From an uncultured Wenzhouxiangella sp. (GTDB lineage Bacteria; Pseudomonadota; Gammaproteobacteria; Xanthomonadales; Wenzhouxiangellaceae): DNA of 48,447 nt. Numbering within the stretch: the stretch's first letter is position 1; the number at the start of each line of letters is the position of its first letter. Made by a program: the position numbers and the translations under genes. Below are positions 7,695 to 17,087 of this stretch, piece by piece. The DNA lies in contig CAJXNL010000016.1 of assembly GCA_913057195.1 (NCBI GenBank), forward strand, positions 1 through 48,447, written 5' to 3'. The notes under the pieces were generated by a model. The model was not told the origin of the DNA and searched no databases. It worked only from the letters and a program-made list of their open reading frames with translations.

Positions 7695-9380
7695 TTAGGG
7701 CGTTGAACGATCCAAGCCCACGGTCCAGCCTTTGGTCCAATCGCTCTTGGCATCGCGAACGGCACCGGCGAAGTCCACGTTATCAAAGAACGCGTCTTCA
7801 AACGGCACGGCACCCGCGCTGCTGACCGGCGAGTCGGCTGCTGGCACATAGTTGGCCATTTTCGGGTCGCCACCGACGTTGCCCGCTTGCTCGGTGAACC
7901 AAGTCGACAGCAAGAACGGGTCGCCGTCTTCATTGGCCGTAATGCCCTCAACGCAGTTGCCCAGGTAGCTGTTGACCATGGAGGTGCCATCGCCTTGGGC
8001 CTGGGTGAAGGTCTCTTCAACGTCGAGATCCAAGCAGCTCTCAGTGGCGTTGGTCACCACGAAGTTGGCCATCTTGGCGGCCGTGCCGCGACGCAGCAAC
8101 ACGCCGTGGCTGCCTGGGCCACCCTCACCGGTGCCGATGATGGTGAAGTTGGCCAGCATTGGCGCAGAGCGTGGCGTGGCATCCGGCGCATCGCCGTCGT
8201 TGTCGGCCTCGATGCCGCGATCAGCGTCGTCGGTGTATTGCTTCACCAACACGTACTGGGCTTTGCCCTGATAGCCGCTGGTCCAGTCGAAGCTGTCGTC
8301 GCCGTGACCGGTCAAGACGATGTGCTTCATGTTGACGGTGCCCCCGAACGGCTCAATGCCGTCGTCGGCGTTCAGGTGAACCTGGACATACTCCACGGTG
8401 GTGCCTGAGCCCACACCCTGGAACGCGATCCCGTTCAACTCATTGTCTGGCGAGAACTCAAAGCCTGCATTCGAGACAATCATGTAGCGGTACACGCCGC
8501 TGTTGTCCAACGGATCGTCGCCGCCGTAGGTGCCCGAATCGCCTTCACCTTGAGCGGTGCCGGCTTCGTCGCCATCGTTGATCGGCGCATAGCCGTTGAT
8601 GGCCAGGCCACCCCACTCGCCGCGCGCTTTGGCTTCGTCGCCGCGCATCACGATCGGGTTTTCAGCCGTGCCGTCAGCGATCATCTTGCCGCCTTGCTCA
8701 ACCACCACGTAATCGGTCGCGGTGCCCGTGCCCCCGACAATTTCGGTGTTGGGCTCGATGGTGACCGTGGCGCCGTCGGCGATGGTCACTTTGCCCTGGG
8801 GCAGCCACAGGGTTTCGTTGGTCAGGGTGACATCGCTCTCAATCGCGCCAGAAATAATGCAAGAACCTGGCAGCGCGCCGGCCGTGGCGAAGCTTGGGCA
8901 AGACTCAAATGACTTGTCAACCACGCAATTGCCGTTGGTCACAGCCGAAAGCTGCTGGGTGCCCGCGCCGTCGGTGCCGTCATATTCCAAGACCACATCG
9001 TTACAGCTGTTGAAGGTCAGTGTGCCGGTGCCCCAGCTCGAAGACGTAGCGTCTTCAGTTTGGAATTCGGGGCCAAAGTCACCGCCGACAAATTCAAGGA
9101 TATCTAGCTCAGCCGCGTTGGTGTTTTGGTCAATGGCGCCTGTGGCGTATAACCAAATAGGCTCACCGTCGCGGTATGTAAACCACTGAACCAGCACGTT
9201 GTTGCTGAAGTCTGAGTTGGCATCGGGGAAGATGTCGATGATGACACCGCGTCCTGATTTGTCTTCCCCCTCGTAGTAGTTGCCGGTGAACGTCTCGTTC
9301 ACCACAAACGCGCTCGCGCTGGAGGCAAAAGCCATGCCCACAGCCAACGGCAGCGCTGCTTTCGTTAAGGTCTTAATCAT
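7695..9380 (-). CDS. Secreted beta-helix protein, candidate partner of the TonB-dependent receptor
   Basis: A 561-residue exported protein. The ATG at 9380 follows GGGAG and starts a clear signal peptide (MIKTLTKAALPLAVGMAFASSASA). Residues about 25-150 form a beta domain with VLVQWFTYRDGEPIWLYATG and a later FNSCNDVVLEY pattern; I recognise such W-Y-GxPxWL domains from secreted Lysobacterales proteins but have no family name. Residues about 165-560 read as a right-handed parallel beta-helix: LWLPQGKVTIADGATVTIEPNT, EWGGLAINGYAP, GTTVEYVQVHLNADDGIEPFGG, GHGDDSFDWTSGYQG and HGVLLRRGTAAKMANFVVTNA. No catalytic motif was recognised. It is the last gene of the TonB module, 143 bases after the receptor gene and before a strong terminator. 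It may be cargo, ligand or surface partner of that receptor; this is inferred from position. Confidence 0.87.
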   Translation of the reverse strand: MIKTLTKAALPLAVGMAFASSASAFVVNETFTGNYYEGEDKSGRGVIIDIFPDANSDFSNNVLVQWFTYRDGEPIWLYATGAIDQNTNAAELDILEFVGGDFGPEFQTEDATSSSWGTGTLTFNSCNDVVLEYDGTDGAGTQQLSAVTNGNCVVDKSFESCPSFATAGALPGSCIISGAIESDVTLTNETLWLPQGKVTIADGATVTIEPNTEIVGGTGTATDYVVVEQGGKMIADGTAENPIVMRGDEAKARGEWGGLAINGYAPINDGDEAGTAQGEGDSGTYGGDDPLDNSGVYRYMIVSNAGFEFSPDNELNGIAFQGVGSGTTVEYVQVHLNADDGIEPFGGTVNMKHIVLTGHGDDSFDWTSGYQGKAQYVLVKQYTDDADRGIEADNDGDAPDATPRSAPMLANFTIIGTGEGGPGSHGVLLRRGTAAKMANFVVTNATESCLDLDVEETFTQAQGDGTSMVNSYLGNCVEGITANEDGDPFLLSTWFTEQAGNVGGDPKMANYVPAADSPVSSAGAVPFEDAFFDNVDFAGAVRDAKSDWTKGWTVGLDRSTP

Positions 9381-9523
9381 GATTGCTCCCTTTAAAAATG
9401 TAGTTGCTTCGTGTCGCGACCAGTCAGAATCCGACCCTACCCACACTACTGAGGGAGTTTTTCTGCGAGATGACTAATTTGTTACCGTTCGGTGACAGCC
9501 GGCGGCTGGCTTAAAAAAACGCT

Positions 9524-12500
9524 TCAAAATCCGATGTCTAGGCCCACCGAGAACTTGCGCCCTTTTTGATAGATCTGGGTGGTTTCGGCGCCTTGGGTGA
9601 TCTCAAAAGTGGAGTCGAGAATGTTTTGGGCTTTGAACTTGAATTTGATGCGGCTGCCCACCGGCCAGGTCATGGTGAAATCGAGCTGCTCAAAAGGCTG
9701 GGCGTATTTGTCGGGAAGCCCCGCCACCCCCACTTCTGAAATGCGCTTGCCGGCGACGTTATACAAAAGCGTGGCCTCCGGCCCGCCCTCGCGGTGAAGG
9801 TAGCTGATCTGGCCGTTGATCACGTGGGGCGATTGACCTTGCAGCGGACGCGATGACGAGGTGAGGATCCCTTGCTCGTCGATGTCGATGTTGGACTCAA
9901 TCAGCGAGGCGTTGCCGGCCACGGTCAGCCGATCCCACAGCGGGAACTCAAACAGCCAGCGGTTGAGAAAGCCCAAGGTCTTTCGAAACTCAAACTCCAC
10001 GCCGTAGTTCTCGGCACCGGCGGCGTTTTCAAACGTCACCAGCTTGGCCTCTGAGGGCAAAATCACCAGCTCAATGGGGTTGGTGATCTCCTTATAAAAG
10101 AGCCCCAAAGAGACCAGCTCGGTGGGGGTGGGCGAGAAGTCATAGCGAAGGTCGTAATGGACAATGTCTGAGGGGGCAAGCTCAGGGTTGCCCAACACCG
10201 GGGCATCCAGCACCGGATCGGTGAACTCCGAGGGCGAGAGTTCACGAAGGTCGGGACGGATGATGGTCTCGCCAAAGCTTGCAATCAGCTGCTGGCGCTC
10301 GCTTAAAAACACCGTCACCGAGCCGCTGGGCAACCAATCTTCATCGCCCAGCTCGGTCTCAATCGGGCCACGTTCGGGGTTGAACAGGTCAAACGTCACC
10401 GCCGACTGGCGCCAGTCCTCAACGCGCACGCCGCCGTTTAAGCGCACCCGATCCCACAGCGTCAGATCGATCAGCCCATAGGCCGCTTCGATGTCTAAAA
10501 ACGCAAACGAGTTGTCGGTGGGTCGGGTGGAGTCGCGGATCACAATCCCGTCGGGGCCAATGTTGTCAATCGTGAAGATGTCCTCCAGCGAGTCTTGGAA
10601 CCGCTCATCGAGCGGAAAGCGCTGGATGCCATCGAACTTATAGCGGCGAAGCTTGGCGTTGCGGTCGCGGTCAAGCTCGCGCCAGCCGCCTGAGAGTGTC
10701 AAATCCACCGGCCCGAAGGTCAGCGGCAGCTCAACATCGCCGCCCAGCTCAATGACATCATCGCTCAGATCGCCATAGTTTCTGAAGTTGTTGTCGGTGC
10801 GTCGAGAAAAGACCAGGCCGCTGGGCGAGCGGTCATCTTCTTCATACAGATAAATCCGGGTATCGGGGGCCAGACGCCGCGCTCGGGATTTTGAGTAGTC
10901 CCAGCGCACGGTGAGATCCGACAGGATGGGAAAGCGATGACGACCATCAATCTGGTGGGTCAAAAGGTCGCGCTCTTGATACTCCAAGGTGCGTCGATCG
11001 ACGATCCCGCCGGTGTCTTCATCAAAGCCAATGGAGTTTCGGGTGTCATCGACCGTTTGCCGAAGCAGCATGGAGGTCCAGTTGAGCTCGTGGTCGTCTT
11101 GGAACGCCACCCCACCGGTTAAAAACGCATTGCCCTCGACGGTGTGCTCGGTCCGGGTCAAATCAAGCTCGTCTTTGAGTCTCAACCCATCGCCGCCGAG
11201 GCGAAAATCTCTTCGGATCTCTTCGCGGTTGGACCAGCTTTGCGACCACGACAGCGCGCCCAAAAACCCGGCTGACAACCCACCCCACTCGCCTTTCATG
11301 CCCCCATCCATCGACAGGCCATGATCGACGGGGTTGTCTTCTTGATCGATGTCATAAATGTTGGGGAAGGCCTCTCCAAAGGCCTCAAGTTCTTCACCGC
11401 TAAAGCCATCGGGGTTAAAGACCGTGGCTTCAATCAAAGGCTCATCGCCGGCCACCGCGGCGGCCACAATCGCCGGCAGCGCACGGGTGCCGTCGTCCCG
11501 ACCCAGCCAATCGTCGCTGCCGCCTTCATAGGTCAGCCCAGGCTTGCCGGTGGTGCCGTCTAAAAATGCACCCGAGACCGAAAGGTTAAAAAAGTTTTCA
11601 TCGGGAATTGAGTTGGTCCGAATGTCCACAGACCCGCCGCCAAACTCGCCGGGCATGTCGGCGCTGTAGCTTTTTTGGACGCGGATGGACTCAATCACGC
11701 CGGTGGGAAACAGGCTCATCGGCACCACTTTTCGGGTGGGGTCGGGGCTGGGCACCGAGGCGCCGTTCAACAAAGTGGCCGAGTAGCGCTCGCCCAAGCC
11801 CCGCACAAAAATAAACTCACCCCCGACCAGCGTCAGTCCCGTCACCCGCGCCAGCGCAGACCCCGCATCGGAATCGCCCGCGCGTGACATTTGTTCAGCG
11901 CCCAAGACCTCCGACACGCTCGCCGAGCGGAGCCGCTCATCGAGCACCGCCGAGATCGAGCCTTCGATAAACGGCACCAGCACCACATATTCGGCCAACT
12001 CCAGACCCGCCGGCGGCAGATCAAACGACACCTCCGTGGTGTCATCGGCGCCAATGCTGACCCCGTCGATGGTGCGCGTGGCAAATTCGCCGTGGAGCAC
12101 CGAAATGGAGTAGCCCCCCACCGGCAGCTCGATCTCAAATCGGCCCTCATCGTCGGTTTCGACTTCAATCGACGTGCCCGAGACAAACAGCCGGGCGCCT
12201 GCAATCGGGCTGGCGTCCTCGCTTGAGCGCACCACGCCCACCAGCCGGCCCTCGCCTTCGACAACCGCTTCGGCATCGGCATCGATCAACCGCTCACCAA
12301 TCAACCCCGCCGAGCTTTCAATGGCCACGAACGCTTTGCGCTCGTCCCCCTTCAAGGTCACGATCACTTGGATGAGCTCACTGTCTTTGAGGTTCAAGCG
12401 CAACCTGGCCAGCGCTTGGTCGCCATCCGAGACCGCCAGCGTGTGGGGCCCAGGCGCCACCTCGGTTTGCCACACCCCGGCCGCATCACTGGTGCCGGCG

Positions 12501-12706
12501 CGGTCATGAATCTCAACATCAAGGCCCTCGACGGGCTGGCCGTTTTCAAACACCAACACCGTCAGCGTCGCGGGCGCGTCCGCCGCCGCGCCGTCTTCGG
12601 TCACAGGCTGCCCCCACGCGAGCGAGGCCGTGAGCAGCCACAGGCCCACGGCCCACACCCACCGCCAGGGTGTTGTCATGACGCCGCGGTTCAAAGACAC
12701 AGCCAT
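9524..12706 (-). CDS. TonB-dependent outer-membrane receptor with two carboxypeptidase-regulatory-like domains
   Basis: A 1060-residue outer-membrane transporter. After the signal sequence come two beta-sandwich domains of carboxypeptidase-regulatory type (about 47-118 and 154-230; the second has VSGTSIEVETDDEGRFEIELP). A possible TonB box EYVVLVP is at 239-245, then a plug domain (about 260-375, with VRGLGERYSATLLNGASVPSP and MPGEFGGGSVDIRT) and a long barrel ending in the aromatic C-terminus KFSVGLDIGF. Such N-terminal domains occur in Oar-like receptors, some of which are reported to take part in protein secretion. The start at 12706 overlaps the TPR stop by 16 bases; an ATG at 12679 gives a more standard signal peptide and is the alternative. 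The substrate cannot be read from sequence. Confidence 0.94.
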   Translation of the reverse strand: MAVSLNRGVMTTPWRWVWAVGLWLLTASLAWGQPVTEDGAAADAPATLTVLVFENGQPVEGLDVEIHDRAGTSDAAGVWQTEVAPGPHTLAVSDGDQALARLRLNLKDSELIQVIVTLKGDERKAFVAIESSAGLIGERLIDADAEAVVEGEGRLVGVVRSSEDASPIAGARLFVSGTSIEVETDDEGRFEIELPVGGYSISVLHGEFATRTIDGVSIGADDTTEVSFDLPPAGLELAEYVVLVPFIEGSISAVLDERLRSASVSEVLGAEQMSRAGDSDAGSALARVTGLTLVGGEFIFVRGLGERYSATLLNGASVPSPDPTRKVVPMSLFPTGVIESIRVQKSYSADMPGEFGGGSVDIRTNSIPDENFFNLSVSGAFLDGTTGKPGLTYEGGSDDWLGRDDGTRALPAIVAAAVAGDEPLIEATVFNPDGFSGEELEAFGEAFPNIYDIDQEDNPVDHGLSMDGGMKGEWGGLSAGFLGALSWSQSWSNREEIRRDFRLGGDGLRLKDELDLTRTEHTVEGNAFLTGGVAFQDDHELNWTSMLLRQTVDDTRNSIGFDEDTGGIVDRRTLEYQERDLLTHQIDGRHRFPILSDLTVRWDYSKSRARRLAPDTRIYLYEEDDRSPSGLVFSRRTDNNFRNYGDLSDDVIELGGDVELPLTFGPVDLTLSGGWRELDRDRNAKLRRYKFDGIQRFPLDERFQDSLEDIFTIDNIGPDGIVIRDSTRPTDNSFAFLDIEAAYGLIDLTLWDRVRLNGGVRVEDWRQSAVTFDLFNPERGPIETELGDEDWLPSGSVTVFLSERQQLIASFGETIIRPDLRELSPSEFTDPVLDAPVLGNPELAPSDIVHYDLRYDFSPTPTELVSLGLFYKEITNPIELVILPSEAKLVTFENAAGAENYGVEFEFRKTLGFLNRWLFEFPLWDRLTVAGNASLIESNIDIDEQGILTSSSRPLQGQSPHVINGQISYLHREGGPEATLLYNVAGKRISEVGVAGLPDKYAQPFEQLDFTMTWPVGSRIKFKFKAQNILDSTFEITQGAETTQIYQKGRKFSVGLDIGF

Positions 12707-13884
12707 GGGTTTTGCTCACACTCGCCCATCACCCGACGAAGCTCGGTGGCTTTTCGAAAGTTCTCAGGGCTTTCTAAGAAAAAAAGCTGCGCTTCAGCGG
12801 CCGCGTAGTCACCGGTCTTAAAGTGGGCATAGGCGAGCGCGTAGCGGATGTCTTCATCGTCTAAAAGCTGGACGCGTTTGAGGTCGTCTTCCATCGCCGC
12901 GGCTTGATCAAAGCGGCTCAAACCAATCAAGATCGCCAAGCGCTGCTTGAGCTTTTTGGGTTGGTCGATCGCCTGGCCGTTCAAGGTCAATGCTTCATTC
13001 AGACGCCCGGTTTGACGGAATAGCTCGGCCGATTCGATCAACAGGTCAGGATTGTAATACGCGCCCTGTCTGAGCACCTGCGCCGCGGCCAGCGGCATGT
13101 CTTGAACGAGATAGCTTTGGGCGAGGAGTTTGGCCACGGTGGCATCTTCGGGCGCGGTGAGCATCGCCTCTTCCAACAGCGCGGCCGCCTCGCTGGCTTG
13201 GTCGGCCTGGATCAGGGCGTTGCCAATCGCCAATGCGTCGCTGACATCACCACTCGTCCGGCCCAACAGGTCTTGGGCCAGACTGAGCGCGGCCTGGTAG
13301 AGGCCCTGCTCGACCAACAAGAACACCTGCCGACGCGCAAAATCATTCACTCGATCGGGAAACTGGGCTCGGCCTTGGTTGAGCACCGCCCAGGCCTCAT
13401 CGAACCGCTCGAGTGACCACAGCGCTTGCGAGCGGATCAAAAACACCGAGGGGATGCGGGTGGTGTCTTCACCGGCTTGGTCCAAGGCGGTCAAGGTGGC
13501 CGCGTAGTTCTCACCACCAAAGTGCGCTTGGGCCAAGTACAGATACACGATGGGGGCGTCTTGGCCGGCCTCAATCGCTTGTTCAAATTCCACCACCGCG
13601 CGGGGGTATTCCTCGAGGTTCAGCGCGACCAGCCCTGACAGCGTGTGGTAGCGCGGGGCGTCGAAGTCCTCGGCGTCGGTGTCGACCGCAGCCAACACCT
13701 GCCGAGCGCGGTCATAATTGCCATCACCAATCAGCAACGCGGCCAGCGGCAACCGATCCACCGGCTCGTCATCTCCGGCCGATTGCGATTGCGCCCACGC
13801 CGGAAGACACGCGGCCACAGCGACAAGCCACAATGCCACAAGCCAAGTGACGGCGGGGATGCAATGGGACGACAAGCGCGCCAT
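12691..13884 (-). CDS. Periplasmic TPR-repeat protein of the TonB module
   Basis: A 397-residue exported protein with a signal peptide ending at PAWAQ (about 31) followed by helical tetratricopeptide-type repeats through the rest (for example YHTLSGLVALNLEEYPRAVV, IVYLYLAQAHFGGENYAATL, DALAIGNALIQADQASEAAA, ALAYAHFKTGDYAAAEAQL). TPR proteins are encoded next to TtpC-type TonB systems in Vibrio and Shewanella, where they are thought to act as periplasmic partners. It lies 23 bases after tonB and its 3' end overlaps the receptor start. No ribosome-binding site is obvious at the ATG, so coupling to tonB translation is likely. Confidence 0.9.
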   Translation of the reverse strand: MARLSSHCIPAVTWLVALWLVAVAACLPAWAQSQSAGDDEPVDRLPLAALLIGDGNYDRARQVLAAVDTDAEDFDAPRYHTLSGLVALNLEEYPRAVVEFEQAIEAGQDAPIVYLYLAQAHFGGENYAATLTALDQAGEDTTRIPSVFLIRSQALWSLERFDEAWAVLNQGRAQFPDRVNDFARRQVFLLVEQGLYQAALSLAQDLLGRTSGDVSDALAIGNALIQADQASEAAALLEEAMLTAPEDATVAKLLAQSYLVQDMPLAAAQVLRQGAYYNPDLLIESAELFRQTGRLNEALTLNGQAIDQPKKLKQRLAILIGLSRFDQAAAMEDDLKRVQLLDDEDIRYALAYAHFKTGDYAAAEAQLFFLESPENFRKATELRRVMGECEQNPWLCL

Positions 13885-13907
13885 GGGTGGTCTGGACCGC
13901 GCCTCAA

Positions 13908-14549
13908 TCAGCCCAGATCAAAGCGAATGCGCTGGCGCGCCCACACTTTAACGCTGCGGCCTTGGTACTGCGCCGGCTCGAATCGCCAGTCGCGAATGCC
14001 GGCCAGCGCGGCGTCCTCAAACACCCCCGATGGCGTGGCTTCGAGCACCTCCACTTTTTCGATCTCGCCGCTGGCCGAGATCAACAGCGACAGCACCACA
14101 TAGCCTTCCAAGCCCTGCGAGCGCGCGCTGGCTGGATATTCCATCGGCGATTGTTCGACCGGACGCGGCGGCGAGTCCACCAAGTCGTTGGTCATAACCA
14201 CGTCGCTGGTGTCGCCCAGCAGCTGATCTTGCATTGATCCCAGCTCGTCGCCAGAAAACGCCGGCAGCCCAAAATCAATCCCCGAGAGGTTGGTGTTCAA
14301 CGCCACCGCGGGGGGTGTGGGGGGTGCGCGGCGCGGCGGTGGGGGTGGCGGTGGCGGCAGATCGGGCGGTGGCGTTTGCTGCTGGCGCTCAACCGCGAAT
14401 TCCGCCGAGCGGCCCTCGTTGCGCTGATCGGGGCCTTCAGCAAAGCGGTTGATTAACAGCATGGTGGCGATCACCAGCACAGACCCCAGCACCATAAACA
14501 CCACCCCGGATGTTCTCGGTGACCACTGTTGCGGATTGATCAATGCCAT
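13908..14549 (-). CDS. tonB: TonB energy transducer
   Basis: A 213-residue inner-membrane protein that carries proton-motive force from ExbB/ExbD to outer-membrane receptors. There is one N-terminal membrane anchor (about 14-34, GVVFMVLGSVLVIATMLLI), a proline-rich linker with a run of nine prolines (around 61-73, ending PPRRAPPTPP), and a C-terminal TonB domain with YPASARSQGLEGYVVLSLLI and DAALAGIRDWRFEPAQYQG. An ideal AAGGAG lies eight bases before the ATG. The anchor contains no histidine in the position of the E. coli SxxxH motif. It is expected to serve the receptor encoded two genes downstream. Confidence 0.95.
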   Translation of the reverse strand: MALINPQQWSPRTSGVVFMVLGSVLVIATMLLINRFAEGPDQRNEGRSAEFAVERQQQTPPPDLPPPPPPPPRRAPPTPPAVALNTNLSGIDFGLPAFSGDELGSMQDQLLGDTSDVVMTNDLVDSPPRPVEQSPMEYPASARSQGLEGYVVLSLLISASGEIEKVEVLEATPSGVFEDAALAGIRDWRFEPAQYQGRSVKVWARQRIRFDLG

Positions 14550-14631
14550 GATGACTGCTCCTTAAAACCTTCTTGCCCAATCAATCGAAAAAAAACCATT
14601 GAAACAACGAACCAGTAAAACCACTCACCCA

Positions 14632-15045
14632 CTACCCCGCACCGGCCTCTTCGACCGTGGCCACGCCGACATCGCCTGCGCCGGCCATCCGCGCCTGATC
14701 CACAACCTCGACCAGCCGCCCGGCCGGGACATTCTCATCGGTGACCACCAACACGGACGGATCGCTCATGCCGCTTAAAAGCTCCCGCAGACGCGACTGA
14801 ATCACCCACACCTGAATGGGTTGGCCATCCAAAAACGTGTCACCGGCGTTGTCGATGTACAGACGAATCGCTTGGGTCGACGCGGTGGCGGCGGACCCTG
14901 CGGTGGGCCGCTCCAGATCGAGCTTCATGTCTTTGACAAAGGTCGTCGAGACCATAAAAAAGATCAGCAAAATAAACACCATGTCGATCAACGGCGAGAT
15001 GTCGACGTTTTGTTGCTCATCGGTGCGTTCGCGCATGCGTCTCAT
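14632..15045 (-). CDS. exbD: ExbD proton-channel subunit
   Basis: A 137-residue inner-membrane protein of the TonB motor. The single helix near the N-terminus reads NVDISPLIDMVFILLIFFMVST, with the essential channel aspartate at Asp21. The remainder is the small periplasmic domain (LYIDNAGDTFLDGQPI, PSVLVVTDENVPAGRLVEVVDQARMAGA). An AAGGGA nine bases upstream supports the ATG at 15045. It follows exbB by 12 bases; the 82-base gap to tonB is A/T-rich in part and holds only that gene's ribosome-binding site. Confidence 0.95.
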   Translation of the reverse strand: MRRMRERTDEQQNVDISPLIDMVFILLIFFMVSTTFVKDMKLDLERPTAGSAATASTQAIRLYIDNAGDTFLDGQPIQVWVIQSRLRELLSGMSDPSVLVVTDENVPAGRLVEVVDQARMAGAGDVGVATVEEAGAG

Positions 15046-15057
15046 GACTTCATTCCC

Positions 15058-15693
15058 TTAAACACTCCGGTCGGTGGCGGCCAGCCCATCGCCGTGATCG
15101 GACTCGGTGCACAGCACGTCTTTGATCTGAGCCAGCTCGCCTCGAAGCTTCAGCGCGCGCCGATCCAGCAGTCGAGACACGATCAGCCCTGGGATGGCCA
15201 CGCCCAAACCCATTTGGGTGGTGAACAGCGCCTGCGATATCCCCCCAGCGATCCCCCCCGATTGCGAAAACAGGGTCATATCGCCCAGCGCATCAAAGGT
15301 CTCGATCATCCCCGTGACGGTGCCCAACAGCCCCAGCACCGGCGCGGTCGCCACGATCGAGGTGATCAGCGCTCGATGATGTTTGGTTCGGCGTTCAAAC
15401 GAGGCCAGCGCATCGTCCAGCCACAGCCGAAGGTCGGGCGGTTGGCGATCGGCCACGGTCAAGGCCTGCACCACCGCCGAGTCAATCAATCCTGCCGGGG
15501 CGTGGCGCCCTTGAGGTCGGCGATAGCGCCGCACCAGCTCTCGGACCGAGTGCTTGGAGCCGCGCCGCAGGTGCGCCCAACGCACCCCAATGGCGAACCA
15601 CATCACAAACGTCGCCAAAAAAAGCGGCGGCATCACAAACCCACCGACTTCGAAATAGGTGATCAGCTGTTGACTGAACCCGCTTAACATCAC
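15058..15693 (-). CDS. exbB: ExbB proton-channel subunit (MotA/TolQ/ExbB family)
   Basis: A 211-residue inner-membrane protein forming the stator channel with ExbD. The first helix is at about 16-36 (VGGFVMPPLFLATFVMWFAI), followed by the cytoplasmic loop and the paired helices characteristic of the family: ALITSIVATAPVLGLLGTVTGMIETFDAL and GISQALFTTQMGLGVAIPGLIVSRLL. The start overlaps the stop of the upstream ExbB-like gene by four bases (ATGA). The gene is the shorter, canonical ExbB of the pair present here. Confidence 0.95.
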   Translation of the reverse strand: MMLSGFSQQLITYFEVGGFVMPPLFLATFVMWFAIGVRWAHLRRGSKHSVRELVRRYRRPQGRHAPAGLIDSAVVQALTVADRQPPDLRLWLDDALASFERRTKHHRALITSIVATAPVLGLLGTVTGMIETFDALGDMTLFSQSGGIAGGISQALFTTQMGLGVAIPGLIVSRLLDRRALKLRGELAQIKDVLCTESDHGDGLAATDRSV

Positions 15694-17087
15694 ACGCGAC
15701 CCTGCTGCCCTTCGACGTAGCGGTTAACAATGTGAAGCGCGCTTTTTTCCATCTCATCTTTGATCCGCTCAGCCCAGCCCGACAGCACGTTGCCGACCAA
15801 CAAAAGCGGAATCGCCACGATCAGCCCCAACTGAGTGGTGACCAACGCAATCGAGATGCCGCCTGATAAGAGCTTGGGATCGCCGGTGCCAAACTCGGTG
15901 ATGACATCAAACGTCGAGATCATCCCGGTGACGGTGCCTAAAAGCCCCAGCAACGGCGAGACCGCCGCGATCACCAAAATCACCGCGCCGAATCGATTGA
16001 GGGTGGTCGATTCGTTGAGCAGCGACTCTGAAATGACATCCTCTAAGTGCTCGCGCTCGCGATCGAGGTTTCTGATGGCGGTGCTCAACACCCGCGCCGT
16101 GGCGCCTTTAAACCCTTTTAAGGTCGCAATCGCGCCGTCGCGATCACCTTGGGCGATCGGCTCGGCGATGGCATTGACCAACGCCTCGGTGGAGGCGCTG
16201 GCCTCTCGCAAGAACACAATCCGAGCCACCACCAAGGCCACGCCAAGAAGGCCCAACAAGGTGATGATCCAGCCGATCAGCCCACCGCTTTGGATAATTT
16301 CGAGGATGGACTTGCCGGGGTTGGTCTCCACTTCTTGATCCAGCGACTCGTAAGCAAACAGGCCCACAGTGGCGGGCTTGCCCCCGTCGATGAGCGCCGC
16401 CGCGCTGGCCTCGCCAAGGCGGCTGTCCCACAGCTTCAGCTCGCCCCCACCGGCCGGCGCCAGGGCCCCGGCCACGTCGCCGGCGATGCCGTAGGCCGCA
16501 ATCTGGCCGACGTGGATGATCTGCCCATCGAGCTGGGTGCCGTCGGTGGCAAAAAAGGCACCGTCGTCCACGCGCACTTGACCGGCTTGGTCGATACGAT
16601 CCGCCGCGGCAGCAAACATGGCTTGGAAGTCCTCAGGCGACGGCGTGGCCTCGGCCGGCGGTGGGCTGTAGGCGTCTTCTAAGGTGATGTCGGCTTGGAG
16701 CAGCGTGGATGAGAGGGTGTCGACATTGCTTCTGGCCGTTTGCACGGCCTGCTCAGAATCGAACACCAAGCCATCCAAGCGCTCGGCTTGAGCGCGGACG
16801 GCGACCAACGCGCGCTCGAGCGCGTTGATCTCGGCGTTCATTTGGGCTTGTTCGTCACTCGAGCGCGTCCGAAACGCGTCGAGTCTCGACTGCAGCTCGC
16901 GTTTTTGGGTTTGCAAGAAGGCAAATTCACGCTGGTAGGCCTGCTCGAGTGAAGGCGCCTGGGGGGTCACTTCGGCCTCGGGTGCCGGGTCGGGCTCGGC
17001 CGGGGTGTCCTCGGGTTGCGGTTGTTGGGCCCACAGCGCCGATGAGCTCAGCAGCAGCAACAGCATCAAAAAGTGACGTGACATCAT
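15690..17087 (-). CDS. TtpC-like large MotA/TolQ/ExbB protein with periplasmic coiled coil
   Basis: A 465-residue second ExbB-family protein. It has a signal peptide (MMSRHFLMLLLLLSSSALWA), a long periplasmic coiled-coil region (about 50-140, starting YQREFAFLQTQKRELQSRLD), a beta-rich segment (about 165-245), then three membrane helices with the family core LVIAAVSPLLGLLGTVTGMISTFDVITEFG and GGISIALVTTQLGLIVAIPLLLVG. This layout matches TtpC, the extra component of Vibrio TonB2-type systems needed for receptor energisation. Start and stop both overlap neighbours by ATGA, so DUF3450, this gene and exbB are translationally chained. GAGAGGG just before the ATG is the ribosome-binding site. Confidence 0.92.
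   Translation of the reverse strand: MMSRHFLMLLLLLSSSALWAQQPQPEDTPAEPDPAPEAEVTPQAPSLEQAYQREFAFLQTQKRELQSRLDAFRTRSSDEQAQMNAEINALERALVAVRAQAERLDGLVFDSEQAVQTARSNVDTLSSTLLQADITLEDAYSPPPAEATPSPEDFQAMFAAAADRIDQAGQVRVDDGAFFATDGTQLDGQIIHVGQIAAYGIAGDVAGALAPAGGGELKLWDSRLGEASAAALIDGGKPATVGLFAYESLDQEVETNPGKSILEIIQSGGLIGWIITLLGLLGVALVVARIVFLREASASTEALVNAIAEPIAQGDRDGAIATLKGFKGATARVLSTAIRNLDREREHLEDVISESLLNESTTLNRFGAVILVIAAVSPLLGLLGTVTGMISTFDVITEFGTGDPKLLSGGISIALVTTQLGLIVAIPLLLVGNVLSGWAERIKDEMEKSALHIVNRYVEGQQGRV

Noticed and set aside
14821-15687. Plus-strand frame of 288 codons opposite exbD and exbB
   Set aside because: Shadow of the ExbB/ExbD genes; composition is His/Gln/Arg-rich as expected of an antisense frame.
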